A stretch of 64,000 nt of DNA, taken from Campanula takesimana (Eukaryota; Streptophyta; Magnoliopsida; Asterales; Campanulaceae). The position numbers and the translations under genes were made by a program. The stretch covers positions 293,149-357,148 of the forward strand of contig JAOWBW010001305.1 in the NCBI GenBank assembly GCA_026119855.1, in the 5' to 3' direction. This document shows positions 1-10,242 of this stretch, piece by piece. The stretch's first letter is position 1. Each line of letters opens with the position of its first letter. A model generated the notes under the pieces. The model had not been told where the DNA came from and did no database searches. It saw only the letters and a program-made list of their open reading frames with translations.

Positions 1-4
1 CCCC

Positions 5-301
5 ATGCTGGTTGAAACCGCTACTCCTTCATTAAAGCGAAAGCTAGAGTTTGACTCACCAGAGCACACTCCTTCACCTTCTGAATCCCCTACACTGCCT
101 TTTGCTTCAGCAGTTCAACCTTCGGCTCAACCGCAACTGATCAATATCTTTGCCCCTTCGGTTATGCCTGAATTCACAGTTGCAGTTAGGACTCCCAAAC
201 CGCGTGGTTTGAAAAGGAAGTGTGCACAGGACATTGCGGGTTACCTGAAGAGGTTTAGAGCCACTACTTCCAAAGCCAACCGCCATGGAGCCATCATCTG
301 A
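5..301 (+). CDS. C-terminal part of an unidentified copia-associated ORF
   Basis: The frame is open from the window edge and ends in TGA at 299-301; the first ATG seen is at 5, but the true start is probably outside the window. The peptide is rich in Ser and Pro and has two basic clusters (KRK near residue 11, LKRKC near residue 70) that look like nuclear-localisation signals. I recognise no enzyme domain. It lies upstream of a coiled-coil ORF and a copia LTR, so it is either the end of a retrotransposon polyprotein or an extra ORF placed after pol. Sireviruses are known to carry extra ORFs there. Function unknown. Confidence 0.4.
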   Translation: MLVETATPSLKRKLEFDSPEHTPSPSESPTLPFASAVQPSAQPQLINIFAPSVMPEFTVAVRTPKPRGLKRKCAQDIAGYLKRFRATTSKANRHGAII

Positions 302-655
302 GCCGCCAACAAGCATGAAGAGCAACGACTCAAGTCTGGTCATCCAAATCCTTTTGCAATCTTTCCAGCCGATGAGTCTCAAGCTGCTTCAGATCAACTG
401 ATTGCCTCAACTCTTGATCAAATTATTGAAGATCTGGCAGTTGAGTTCATCTTCTCTCTATGCTCTCAATTATTCTTTAGGATAAACTGCATTGTCTTTC
501 CTTATCTTTATAGATGGCAGTTCTCTCCTTATTCTTCCTTTTCTCTCTCTAAAACCCAACTTCTTTCCATTTCCCCTTCTCTTCCCTACACTTCATTTTC
601 TATCATTCCTTTCCCTTCCTCCCTTTTTGAAACTGATCCTGTAAAGATTAAGTTT
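302..655 (+). other. Spacer with pyrimidine-rich leader
   Basis: No convincing ORF. From about 485 to 640 the plus strand is strongly C/T-rich, like a plant 5' leader (Y-patch), and it ends just before the ATG of the coiled-coil ORF. This may be the leader of that ORF, which would then be expressed separately from pol. Confidence 0.4.
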
Positions 656-1114
656 GTGATGGATTCCTTTTTTACCCATTCTGCATTTCTTTCCTCTCTG
701 CCCTTCCTTGTTGATGCCATTAAGAGGGAGAATGTTGTTGACCCTCGGATTGGGAGAATGGAATTCAAAATTGAAACCCTTCTGGAGAACCAGCTCAAGT
801 TAGAACAGAAGCTTGAAACTCTGAATGAGCTGTCTTCTCTCAGACTTGAAGCGGCCCAAGAAATGAATCAGGCTCTGGAGAAGAAGTTAGACCAACTAGC
901 TGATCTAACGGTTTCATCAACTGACTACTTAGTTCAGTATGCCAACGACCTGAAAAAGCTTTCTGAGAAAATCTTAGAGAAGGTAAATGAACCGACCCAT
1001 CTTCGTCTAAAGTCAGCTGAATATGTGTTTGAAACCGCCAGCCTTGTTGAGCCTTCTGATGCTGCTCAAACCACTGTCCAAGCCGCCGCCAGGGTTCCTG
1101 ATAGAACTGATTAA
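656..1114 (+). CDS. Coiled-coil ORF between pol and the 3' LTR of a copia element
   Basis: A complete 152-residue ORF, ATG to TAA; a second Met at codon 2 (659) is the alternative start. Residues 1-20 are hydrophobic. About residues 37-75 and 95-115 show heptad spacing of Leu, Ile and Met with many Glu, Lys and Gln, typical of a parallel coiled coil. There is no catalytic motif. Its position between pol and the 3' LTR resembles the coiled-coil, so-called envelope-like ORFs of Sireviruses; the assignment rests on position and composition only, since pol lies outside the window. It could mediate self-assembly or host-protein binding (inference). Confidence 0.55.
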   Translation: MMDSFFTHSAFLSSLPFLVDAIKRENVVDPRIGRMEFKIETLLENQLKLEQKLETLNELSSLRLEAAQEMNQALEKKLDQLADLTVSSTDYLVQYANDLKKLSEKILEKVNEPTHLRLKSAEYVFETASLVEPSDAAQTTVQAAARVPDRTD

Positions 1115-1570
1115 AATTCTTTCTATCTTTTGTAATCAGTTTTTGACTTTCATTATTTTCCTTGTAATTTGTAACTTCTAAAACCTTTGAAGGATTATAA
1201 TGAAAATGAATGCATTGCATCCAATATTCCAAAAAACTTTGTTTATTCAAACTACTTGTTTGTGGAACAATGCATTTCTAAAAACTCATACACTATTCAT
1301 CATGAAAATTTTCAAAGCGTATGTGTTTTAAACATTCAGTTTAAACATGCATATCTGATTTTCATAATCATATCTCTTTGTATCCATCTGAATGTATTTC
1401 TTATCTATCTATTTTTCATTTCCTTTGTTTTTGATAGATTAGAAATCTATGGTATAGCATTGTGTGTGCATTTGACTTGGGATATGCAGTTTCAATACAT
1501 ACTCATTTGAGCATGTTCTTACCAAGTACAATGTTTGCTCTATCATAGTGTGGTAATGGCATCAATCAAA
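1115..1570 (+). other. AT-rich non-coding spacer before the LTR
   Basis: AT-rich sequence between the coiled-coil ORF and the polypurine tract. The open frames here are low-complexity Phe/Ile-rich translations without known motifs. I see no gene. Confidence 0.6.
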
Positions 1571-1581
1571 TAGGGGGAGAT
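1571..1581 (+). promoter_or_regulatory. Polypurine tract of copia-1
   Basis: TAGGGGGAGAT sits directly before the LTR TG. This is the usual plus-strand primer site of plant copia elements and it fixes the element orientation as plus. Confidence 0.85.
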
Positions 1582-2194
1582 TGTTAGGATTCATTGTTAG
1601 TACACCCACCTGATTTGATTGACCCATTCCACGTGTCTTTTTATGGACTTTAGGTTTACTTGTAATGAAGTTTTACTTCAATTTTTAGACAAGTCCATTT
1701 CTAGATGTTTAGTAGTTAGGCTGAGTTATGATCGGTTTATTCATAGCGGTTCAGTGTCCTTCAAGCCGCCATCTTCAACCGCCAGCATGGTGCCTTAAGT
1801 CCTTCATCAAACCGCAGTTTATGTCTTTGATGAAACCGCATTTCAAGTTCATTCATGAAACCGCACATGCATCTGGTGGAACCGCCGACCAAGATTTTAA
1901 AGAAGTTATTGCTGTCATTTACTCCTTGAAGACAAACATTCGCTTTTCAACCGTAAATGAATGACTGGTGACTTGTCTTTAAACTTCAAGTCATGTTTCA
2001 GTTATTCTTGGAATGTCGGTTTGTCTAGTTTTTTGAAATGTTACCGTTGTACTTTTCCAACAACTAAAAGGACAATGTCAGGTAGTGATCGAACAACTTC
2101 CTGCCACAAAGCAAAAGCAAAGGAAGACAGTGACTGGTCAACCAATGGGATTGTGACAACGCATAGAACCGCCATACAATGACTCACCTCATTG

Positions 2195-2205
2195 TCCAAC
2201 GGTCA
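2195..2205 (+). promoter_or_regulatory. MSA-like element (MYB3R site) in LTR
   Basis: TCCAACGGTCA fits the plant M-specific activator consensus YCYAACGGYYA at all 11 positions. It ends 13 bp upstream of the LTR TATA box, a plausible activator position. Known MSA sites bind three-repeat MYB factors in G2/M-phase genes; action here is inferred. Confidence 0.5.
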
Positions 2206-2218
2206 CTAATGCCTTCAC

Positions 2219-2226
2219 TATAAATA
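2219..2226 (+). promoter_or_regulatory. TATA box of copia-1 LTR
   Basis: TATAAATA inside the LTR, flanked by C-rich sequence. It would start transcription near 2250, dividing U3 from R. Confidence 0.7.
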
Positions 2227-3046
2227 GCCTTCATTTCTTAACATTGAAGGTTGCTGAGCTTCAAAGAGAATATCCCAAGTATTCAAGTTTACTTTGAAGA
2301 TTGAAAACCCAGATACTCATATCTTCATCATCTCCTTAGCAAACCCAGAGTTCTTCATCAAAGCTTCAAGCCTTCAAATCATCACAACTCAGCCTTGCAC
2401 AGAATGTAATCATTTGCTCACCATCACTTAGATATTTTGAGCTCTTGATTTCTTTCCACACTACACACCCTGAGTATATTTTCTTATAGATTATATACCT
2501 CGAAAACACAGGTTGTTATAATAGCATTGTTAGGTTAGATTGTTTATTTAGAGTTTGGATTCTTTTGTAATCTTGTAAAAACTCCTCTAAATCAATTCAA
2601 GTCTAGTAGCTATTAGAAAATCCTAGGCTAACCACCTAGGTAGAGGAAGTAGTTCTTTCAAGAACAAACCTCTTCAAATTGTGTGTCCTTGATCTTTATT
2701 TTCTGTCTTGTCATTTACATTTATGTTTATGAGCTTTATTTACTTTTATGTGAAATGACTTGATAAATGATTTGCATACTTTTGTGATACTTCAGTTGTG
2801 CCTTGTCAGTTGCATCATTCCTTTTTCAACCACTTAAACCGCCCAACTCTTTATAATTCAGTTTGGACAAAACCGCAAAACTCCGCTGTGCATTTTATCT
2901 GAGCGGTTCTAGTGCTTTAAACCGCAATAGACCAAACTGATAAGTACTTGGTTGATTTTCAAGGGTATTTCAAAAAATATTTTAAACCGCTATTCACCCC
3001 CCCCCCTCTAGCGGTTCTATACCCTTGTTGCCCTTTGGGACCAACA

Positions 3047-4130
3047 GGGAGTAAAATGTATCTCGAATAGTTTGAGACCCGAAAAATTGACATGGAACCT
3101 AAGATGGAAGTTGAACAAATATTCACAAGGAGTTGTGGAAATTCGTTCAAGTATACACAAGATATTTACACAACTGATAGGATACTATCTATAACAAGAA
3201 ATATTGATTTCTCGTAATAGAAAGTAATAGGGAAGATATCATTGCGAATGATTGACCTATTACCTATCAAGATGCAAAGTCCGCTCCAGATTTAGATCAA
3301 TGACTTGAAGTCATAAAATCTAAAAGTGTATATTGATTAAGCAAGACTAATTGAGAAAAGTTAATTCATAATGTCGATTATGATCTTCATCACCCGTAGT
3401 CATGCTTAATGTTATTAGAATTCTAATTGTCATGACTTCATATTTCGAATATGTAATATGACAGATGGATGTCAAAACTATATTCCTTAACAGGAACTTA
3501 CATTAGGATGTGTTTGATACAACCTAAAAGTTTTGATTGATCCATAAGATTCTAATAAAATATGCAAGTTGCAGAAATTCATGAGATGGATTGAAGCAAA
3601 CTACTTGGAGTGAAATTTCATTTTGATGAAGTATTCAAAGAGTTTCAATTCATTAAAAATGAGACTTGTGATTACAATAAATTTACTGGGAGCATAATAT
3701 TATTCCTAGTCATATATATATGGTTGACATATAATTCACTCTGAAAGAGTTTCTAAATGAAAGACTTGGATAAAGCCACCCATATCATTGGAATTTAGAT
3801 TTATGGAGATAAATCTAAAACGTTGTTTGGTTAAAGTCAAAGTACTAGTAAAGACAAGATAGTGAAAAGTTCACTATGCAAGACTCTTGGAGTGGTTACT
3901 TGTAAAAGTCTGATAGCATTAATCTTTACAAGATTTAGTCTTACTGCAAGACTGATGAGCAAAGAGTACATATACTCAGACATTTCTATCTTACTCGAGA
4001 AATCGTCAAAGATGGAGATGTCAAAATATGCAAAATACCTTATGATAATAACAAGGATAATTATCCTCCATAAGCTCATTTGCAATTATGATGGAGATCA
4101 TAACTAAGCTCAATGGGTATTGGATACGCG
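3047..4130 (+). pseudogene. Decayed copia-2 pol (reverse transcriptase to RNase H end)
   Basis: Plus-strand translation shows eroded Ty1-copia landmarks in the right order. Around 3256-3325 is the start of the reverse transcriptase (ITYQDAKSAPDLDQ, then stop, then LEVIKSK). About 3689-3730 is the strand of the YVDD box, now with the Asp pair lost. At 3757-3830 is the MKDL..ATHIIGI block with a stop, and about 3980-4074 is the RNase H end (REIVKDGDVKICKIP). Many stops and frameshifts interrupt it. Copia-1 ends at its left edge, so copia-1 was probably inserted here. It is clearly dead and older than its neighbours. Confidence 0.75.
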
Positions 4131-4147
4131 TTGATTGGGCCTAGTGC

Positions 4148-4158
4148 AAGTGGGAGAT
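4148..4158 (+). promoter_or_regulatory. Polypurine tract of copia-2
   Basis: CAAGTGGGAGAT directly precedes an LTR that begins TGTTGGATATTATGCCC, a typical plant copia junction. Confidence 0.75.
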
Positions 4159-4608
4159 TGTTGGATATTATGCCCTAGGCCCTTGAGAAAGGCCTATGCG
4201 TTATATCATAGCTTCATTGTTAAAGAGATAACAAACCCGAGTATTATATCTTTTGCATGTTTATTATAATAATCATTGTCCCTAGCAATTATGAAGGGCT
4301 AGCATGAGTTTAATGGATAATCATATGATGATTATAGCGCATAGGATTCGGATTAAACTTGTGGGTACCTGTTGGAGAACAAGTACTGGATAGACCCGTT
4401 ATGAGATTTATGTCATGGTCAAATGTCATAATTAAATCTCATAATAGTTATATCATTTATCCTTAGACCTGAGATTATCATAGTCTTCCACATGATGAAA
4501 ATTATGTTTGACGTACTCAAACGCTACCCCTAACCGGGTGGTTATAAAGGCTACGATTGGCATAATCGGATTCTTGTAGGGAAGAATGATAAGTCAATAT
4601 GGGATTTG
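4159..4608 (+). mobile_element. 3' LTR of copia-2, left portion
   Basis: Begins with TGTTGGATATTATGCCC after the polypurine tract of the decayed copia. It is cut at 4608 by element A; the target-site duplication ATTTG shows that it resumes at 18,875. Confidence 0.75.
4604..4608. other. Target-site duplication of element A (left)
   Basis: ATTTG, matched by ATTTG at 18870-18874 directly after the other LTR end. Confidence 0.9.
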
Positions 4609-6698
4609 TGTCGCGGCCCCGAACCCGCGGGCCCGGAGTGTGTGAGCTGGACGTCGACTTACTAATCAAAATACCAAAATATTGGAGATAAAAATTCCAT
4701 TTCATACCAAAAGATGGTAACACAAGGTTTTGGAAAACAATTTAATAACAACAATGTACTAGTGTAAGCCCCATAAGCTCACACTACAAAATAATAAAAT
4801 ATACAATTCTTAGTGACGTCGAAGTGTGGTACAACTATTCCCAAAAACAGGTTACACATTTATATAATGTAAACCCACCAATGAACACTTGCCCCAAAAA
4901 CTCAACCCTCGCGACGTCCTGTCTCGTGATCAGCGAGTCTAATCCTTTCCTCCTGGGGGGGGGGGGTTAAGGAAAAACAAAGACAAAAGAAAAGGGGTGA
5001 GATAAATCTCAATAAGTTACTAATGCAACTACATTACATGCTAAATGCAATAAGCAATAAACAATAATAATTATCACTTAGCACATAGCATTTATCACAT
5101 AATAGATAGCAGCGGAAATAAACACATAACAAAGGATATAGCCAAGATTTTCCCAAACTGATATAATCAAATAAAGGTCGCTGCGCAGCTTCAATAATCA
5201 ACTAATCATCATCTTCATAATACCATGAAAGCTGAAGAGAAATCCCCGGTACCGGAACCAATAACAGAGTAATGTGCCACAAAGGGCGGGAGCCATGCCA
5301 CAAAGTCATGCTCCAAACGTTTCAACCAAGGCCAATCTGGAAGAGGAAAAATAAGAGCAAAACAATGGTCGACACCATAATGGATGTGGCCGGTGCCATC
5401 ATAATATCTCGCATCGCCCGACACAACCACAAATACCAGCTGGACTTTCAAATAAATGCTAAGTAATAAATACTAGCTTAATTAAACAACTTAAGGTTCC
5501 AAAGTAGGGAACCATTCCAATTAAATCACCACAAAGGTAAACCAATCCAAACCACACATCAATTATGGACCACATTCCCAAAATGATATTTAATCAAATT
5601 CCATAACATATTTATTCACAAAAGAATCAAGTCCAATTAATAAAGTGTTCCACGATGCTAACTTAGGTTAATGAAAAGAATAAAACCTAAGCTAGTTAAG
5701 TCATTAGCCCTAAACCAAGCAAAAGGGCAAAATTTCCAAGCAGGCGGGCGGGCGGGCGGGCGGGCGGGCGGGCGCTCGGGCAGGGGCAGGCGAGAGCTCA
5801 TTTGCCCAGAAGGTCTGGCCGCTGGAAAAGGGGGTGCAGGCGGGCGCCTGGTCCAACCCGGGTGGGCGCCTGGTCTGGTTTCAAGCCGGGAAAACAGAGC
5901 TGGGCTCAACGAGAATTCTCACCATTTTCACCAATCCTCAAAATCAAACACAACCAACAAGATCCCTAAGGTACCCAAACAATACCTAACCAAACGGGGG
6001 ACCTTAACAACACCAATCATCAACCAAAACTAAGATCAAATCCCATCATTCAACAAATCACCATTTTTAACCAAAACTCAAAATAGATTCCAAATAAATT
6101 CCAAACTCAACCAAACTTCAAATATAACACATCAAGCATTATATAAACATGATATGAACATTTTAGCATAGAAATGGGGGAAAAGTAACTTACTTGAGAT
6201 TTCTCAAAGATGATGGATTTCAAATATTTTTGGCTTCCTACGATCCTATCGACGATCTAAACAAGTTTCAAGTTATGAGAAATGAGAGATAATGAGAGGA
6301 AGAGGAAGAAAATGAAAAGAGAAGGGAGAGGAGAACTTACCCTTCTTGATAATGGAGAGAGAGAGAGAAATGAGATGGGAAATGGAGGTGGAGTGTGAGT
6401 GAGGGTGATAGGCTGAGGGAGAAGAGAGGGAGTAGGGAAGGATTATTTTGAAATGTTAGATTTAGGGCCCCTCCCCTACACTACCCAATATAAACAACTC
6501 CCCACTAATAATTAAGACCCAACAATACTACACTAACCCAAATGACCCAAATAAAATGCTAGGCATAAATTATTATGAAACATAAAATGCACACATAAAT
6601 ATTTAAATAAATGATAATTTAAATAAATAAATAAGAAAATAAATAAATAATAATTATTTATTACTAATAAAATAGAGCCTAGTTTTCGGGTCGTGACA
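4609..6698 (-). mobile_element. Element A 3' LTR (2,090 bp)
   Basis: Bounded by TGTCGCGGCCCC on the left and CGGGTCGTGACA on the right, which are near-perfect inverted ends of about 14 bp. It contains an 11-12 G run near 4955, a GGGC microsatellite (5742-5774), GC-rich blocks with CAGAAGG and TCTGGCCGCTGG words, GA-rich stretches (6290-6440), and AAAT-type repeats near 6600-6670. No real ORF. The other LTR of the same element lacks the microsatellite expansion and has lost 55 bp of its U5 end. Confidence 0.9.
5742..5774. repeat. GGGC microsatellite
   Basis: About seven tandem GGGC units in the left LTR of A. The right LTR at 17939-17950 has a single unit at the same place, so the length changed after, or during, insertion. 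Confidence 0.9.
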
Positions 6699-6700
6699 TT

Positions 6701-6715
6701 CACTCCCCCTTAAAG
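6701..6715 (-). promoter_or_regulatory. Polypurine tract of element A
   Basis: On the minus strand CTTTAAGGGGGAGTG lies immediately before the 3' LTR. The same tract occurs in B and F. Confidence 0.85.
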
Positions 6716-6732
6716 AAAATTCGACCCGAATT

Positions 6733-8406
6733 TTAACGAGACTTACCCGAATTAAAAAGCCACGGAAATTTCCTCTCTATCTCATCACGAAGCTCCCAAG
6801 TCGACTCCTCAACATTATGATTCCTCCAAAGGACTCTAACCAACGCAATGCTCTTGTTCCTCAACGCTTGGACTTTGGAATCAAGAATCCGAACCGGTCA
6901 TTCCTCATAGGTCATATCGTGCTCAATATCCTCCAGTATCCTCGGTAACACGTGCGATGGATCATGAACATACTTCCGAAGCATAGAAACGTGAAAAACA
7001 TTATGTAACCGGTCCAAAGATGGCGGTAACGCAAGTCGATAAGCCAGAAGCCCAACCTTCCCCAAAATCTCAAACGGACCTATAAACCTCGGAGCCAATT
7101 TGCCTTTCGTCCCAAACCTACGAATACCCACCTTCGGAGATACTTTCAAGAACACAAAATCACCGGTCAAAAAAGTAAGATCTCGCCTTCGGTTGTCTGC
7201 GTAGCTCTTATGTCGACTCTGGGCTGTTTTCAATCGATCCCGGATAACTCTAACTTTCTCAACTGAACCCTGAAGCAAATCAATACCCACGATCTTCGCT
7301 TCACCAACTTCATCCCAACAGATAGGCGATCTACATTTCCTTCCATACAAGGCCTCATACGGTGCCATCTCGATACTATCCTGATAACTGTTGTTGTAAG
7401 AGAATTCCACTAACGGTAGGTGCGAATCCCAAGAATCAGAGAAGTCTATCGAACAAGCTCGCAACATATCCTCCAAAATCTGAATAGTCCTCTCGGATTG
7501 ACCGTCGGTCTGAGGGTGAAAAGCTGTACTGAATCGTAAGTCTGTACCCAAAGCTTCTTGAAACGCCTTCCAGAATCTAGAAGTAAACCTCGGGTCTCCA
7601 TCTGACATAATGCTAACCGGAACCCCATGCAATCTCACAATCTCATCAATGTAAAGTGTAGCAAGCTTTTCCATCGAGTACCTAATGTCAATAGGTAAGA
7701 AATGTGCACTCTTGGTCAGTCTATCCACGGTCACCCAAACACTGTCATACTTCCTACGGGTACGAGGTAGTCCCGTAACGAAATCCATAGTCACATGCTC
7801 CCATTTCCATTCGGGAATCTCTAATGGCTGAAGTAGTCCCGCGGGTCTCTGATGCTCGGCTTTGACCTGTTGACAAGTTAAATACTTCGAAACATACTCC
7901 GCTATCTCTCTTTTCATTTTATTCCACCAAAAATGTTGCTTCAGATTCTGATACATCTTCGTACTATCCGGATGAATAGTATATCTTGATTTGTGACCCT
8001 CATCTAAGACTTGCCTCTTTATTCCACCAACATCGGGTACGCACAAACGACCACGGAAAGTCAACACCCCAACCGGACTCATAGAAAAATCCTCAAAGTT
8101 CCTTTCCTTCAATTTACCCATTATCTTCACCAACTCGGGATCTTCTTTCTGAGCTTCCTTTATCCTTTGAATTAGGGTCGGAGATACCCTAATATTCACA
8201 AAAATAGCCCCGTGTCTCGATTCACGAGGAGACCAATCTCTAACATCCTCAAGCATTTTCCACTCACGGACCATCATCGAAGCCACATAAGACTTCCTAC
8301 TAATCGCATCGGCGACCACATTCGCTTTTCCCGGGAGATAAGAAATCGTACAATCATAATCCTTCAACAATTCCATCCATCGGTGTTGTCGGTTGTTCAA
8401 TTCCAT
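6733..8406 (-). pseudogene. Element A RNase H end, integrase and chromodomain
   Basis: Reads from the RNase H C-terminus (LNNRQHRWMELL) into the integrase. The zinc-binding region holds the conserved IHP and LTCQ, and the core holds MDFVTGLP (first Asp), MSDGDPRFTS (second Asp) and the Glu of GQSERTIQ. The protein ends with FHVSMLRKYV and a chromodomain-like tail. A TGA at 6898-6900 replaces an Arg codon just before the tail; the frame then continues 55 codons to a TAA at 6733-6735. The catalytic residues are kept, although the usual DRD is DGD. A 1 bp insertion near 8400 separates this part from the upstream RNase H. Confidence 0.85.
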
Positions 8407-8921
8407 TTTGAGAGAAGAGGTATTTCAAACTTTTGTGATCAGTAAAAATCTCAAACTTTGCTCCATATAGGTAATGCTTCCACTTATGCAACGCAAATAC
8501 AGTAGCCGCTAACTCCATGTCGTGAGAAGGATAATTCTGTTCACTAGGGGTCAACTTCCTCGAAGCATAGGCAATCACCTTCCTGTTCTGCATCAAAACA
8601 CAACCCAAACCCTCTTTCGAAGCATCACTATAAATTACTAAATCATCATTACCATTTGGCAAGGTCAAGATCGGAGCGGTAGTCAACCTCTTCTTCAATT
8701 CCTCGAAACTCTTGTCACATTTATCGGTCCACTCAAACGGGACATTCTTCTGGGTCAACTGAGTCATCGGAGTAGCAATCCTCGAAAACCCTTCAATAAA
8801 TCTTCTGTCATAACCGGCTAAACCCAGAAAACTTCTGATCTCGGTCACTGACTCGGGTCTCTTCCAATCCACTATGGCTTCTATCTTTGAAGGATCCACC
8901 GAAATCCCATCTTTAGAAATA
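8400..8921 (-). pseudogene. Element A reverse transcriptase end and RNase H
   Basis: Continues the reverse transcriptase (KDGISVDPSKIEAIVDWKRP, connection region) and enters RNase H (VIYSDASKEGLGCVLMQ, with the first catalytic Asp, and FTDHKSLKYLFSQ). Frame analysis shows that removing B and one copy of ACATG rejoins it in frame with 14430-14971. It ends in a frameshift caused by one extra base near 8400. Confidence 0.85.
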
Positions 8922-8926
8922 ACATG
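8922..8926. other. Target-site duplication of element B (left)
   Basis: ACATG, repeated at 14430-14434 on the far side of B. Confidence 0.92.
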
Positions 8927-10208
8927 TGTCGCGACCCCGAACCCCGCGGGCCCGAGACCGCGAGCTGGACGTCGACTTAAAACCAAAACTATGAAATACT
9001 GAAGTTAAAAATTCCATTTGATACCAAAAGGTGATAACACAAGGTTTTGTAAATCAACTTGAACAACAAAGTAAAACTAGTATAAACTCCATAAGCTTAT
9101 ACACCAAAGATACAAAATACACAAATCCTAGTGACGTCAATGTTTGGTACAAATATCCCCAAAAGCTTACACATTGATATAATGTAAACCAACCTATAAT
9201 AACTTTCCCCAAAAGAATGTATCCACGGTGTTATCTTAAGTTAATTAGAAGAAATAAACCTAAACTAGTTAAGCCCTAAGTCTTAAACCAAGCAAAAGGG
9301 GCAAAATCCTGGAACAGTGGACGGGCGGGCGCCTGGTCTGGGGCGAGCGCGCGCTTGTTTGACCAGAAGGTCTGGCCGCTGGAAAAAGGGTGCGGGCGGG
9401 CGCCTGGGTCAAGGCGGGCGGGCGCCTGGTCTGGCTTCAAGGCCGGGAAAACAGAGCTGGGTTCTTACAATTTCTTACCCATTTCACCCAAAACTCAAAA
9501 TCAACACAACCAACAAGTTCCAAAATGTACCACAACCACTTATAACTAGTATGGGGATCCAAACAACACCATTTATCAACCAAAACTAAGAATCAAAACC
9601 AACATTCACAAAATCACCATTTTTTACCAAAACTCAATCAAACTTCAAATATAACACATCAAGCATTATATAAACATGATATGAACATTTTAGCATAAAA
9701 ATGGGGGAAAAGTAACTTACTTGAAAATTCTCAAAGATGACGGAATTCAATTCTTTTTGGTTCTACGCGATCCTATCGACGATCTAAACACATTTCACGT
9801 TTTAAGAAATGAGAGATTATGAGGGGAAGAGGAAGAAAATGAAGAGAGAAGAAACTTACCCAATGTGGAGAGAGAGAGAGAGGTGTGCTGGGAAGATGAT
9901 GAGGGAGTAGGGTGATGGAAGAGGTAAGGGAGAAGAGAGGGAGTAGGGGAAAAATTATTTCAAAATGTTACATCTAGGCCCCTCCTTTTCTACTAACACA
10001 AATGCTACACTCCCTACTAACAATTAAGACCCAACAATACCACACTAACCCAAATGACTCAAATAAAATGCTAGGCATAAATATTATGAAACATAAAATG
10101 CACTTATAAATATTTAAGTAAATAATGATTTAAATAAATAAATAGGCAAATAAATAAATAATAATTATTTATTATTAATAAAATAGAGCCTAGATTTCGG
10201 TCGTGACA
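8927..10208 (-). mobile_element. Element B 3' LTR (1,282 bp)
   Basis: Starts TGTCGCGACCCC and ends GGTCGTGACA. Compared with the LTR of A it lacks roughly 740 bp beginning right after TTTCCCCAAAA. It keeps the GC-rich word block (9313-9440). Compared with its partner at 13118-14429 it has one further deletion of about 30 bp near 9630. Confidence 0.9.
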
Positions 10209-10210
10209 TT

Positions 10211-10225
10211 CACTCCCCCTTAAAG
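10211..10225 (-). promoter_or_regulatory. Polypurine tract of element B
   Basis: CTTTAAGGGGGAGTG on the minus strand, identical to that of A. Confidence 0.85.
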
Positions 10226-10242
10226 AAAATTCGACCCGAATT

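Larger units (their letters stand above)
1582..3046 (+). mobile_element. 3' LTR of copia-1 (Sirevirus-like)
   Basis: 1,465 bp from TGTTAGGATT to GGACCAACA, with the canonical TG...CA ends and a polypurine tract just upstream. Offset 637 carries a TATAAATA box, so U3 is about 0.64 kb. The LTR contains about a dozen copies of the hexamer AACCGC or its complement in two clusters, and a match to the plant MSA cell-cycle element. A C-tract (2997-3006) lies near the 3' end. The 5' LTR and most of the internal region are outside the window, so age and target-site duplication cannot be judged. Confidence 0.85.

Noticed and set aside
6134..6146. TATATAA in the chromovirus LTR as its promoter
   Set aside because: The sequence is near-palindromic in an AT-rich stretch and I could not tell it from background, so it is not listed.
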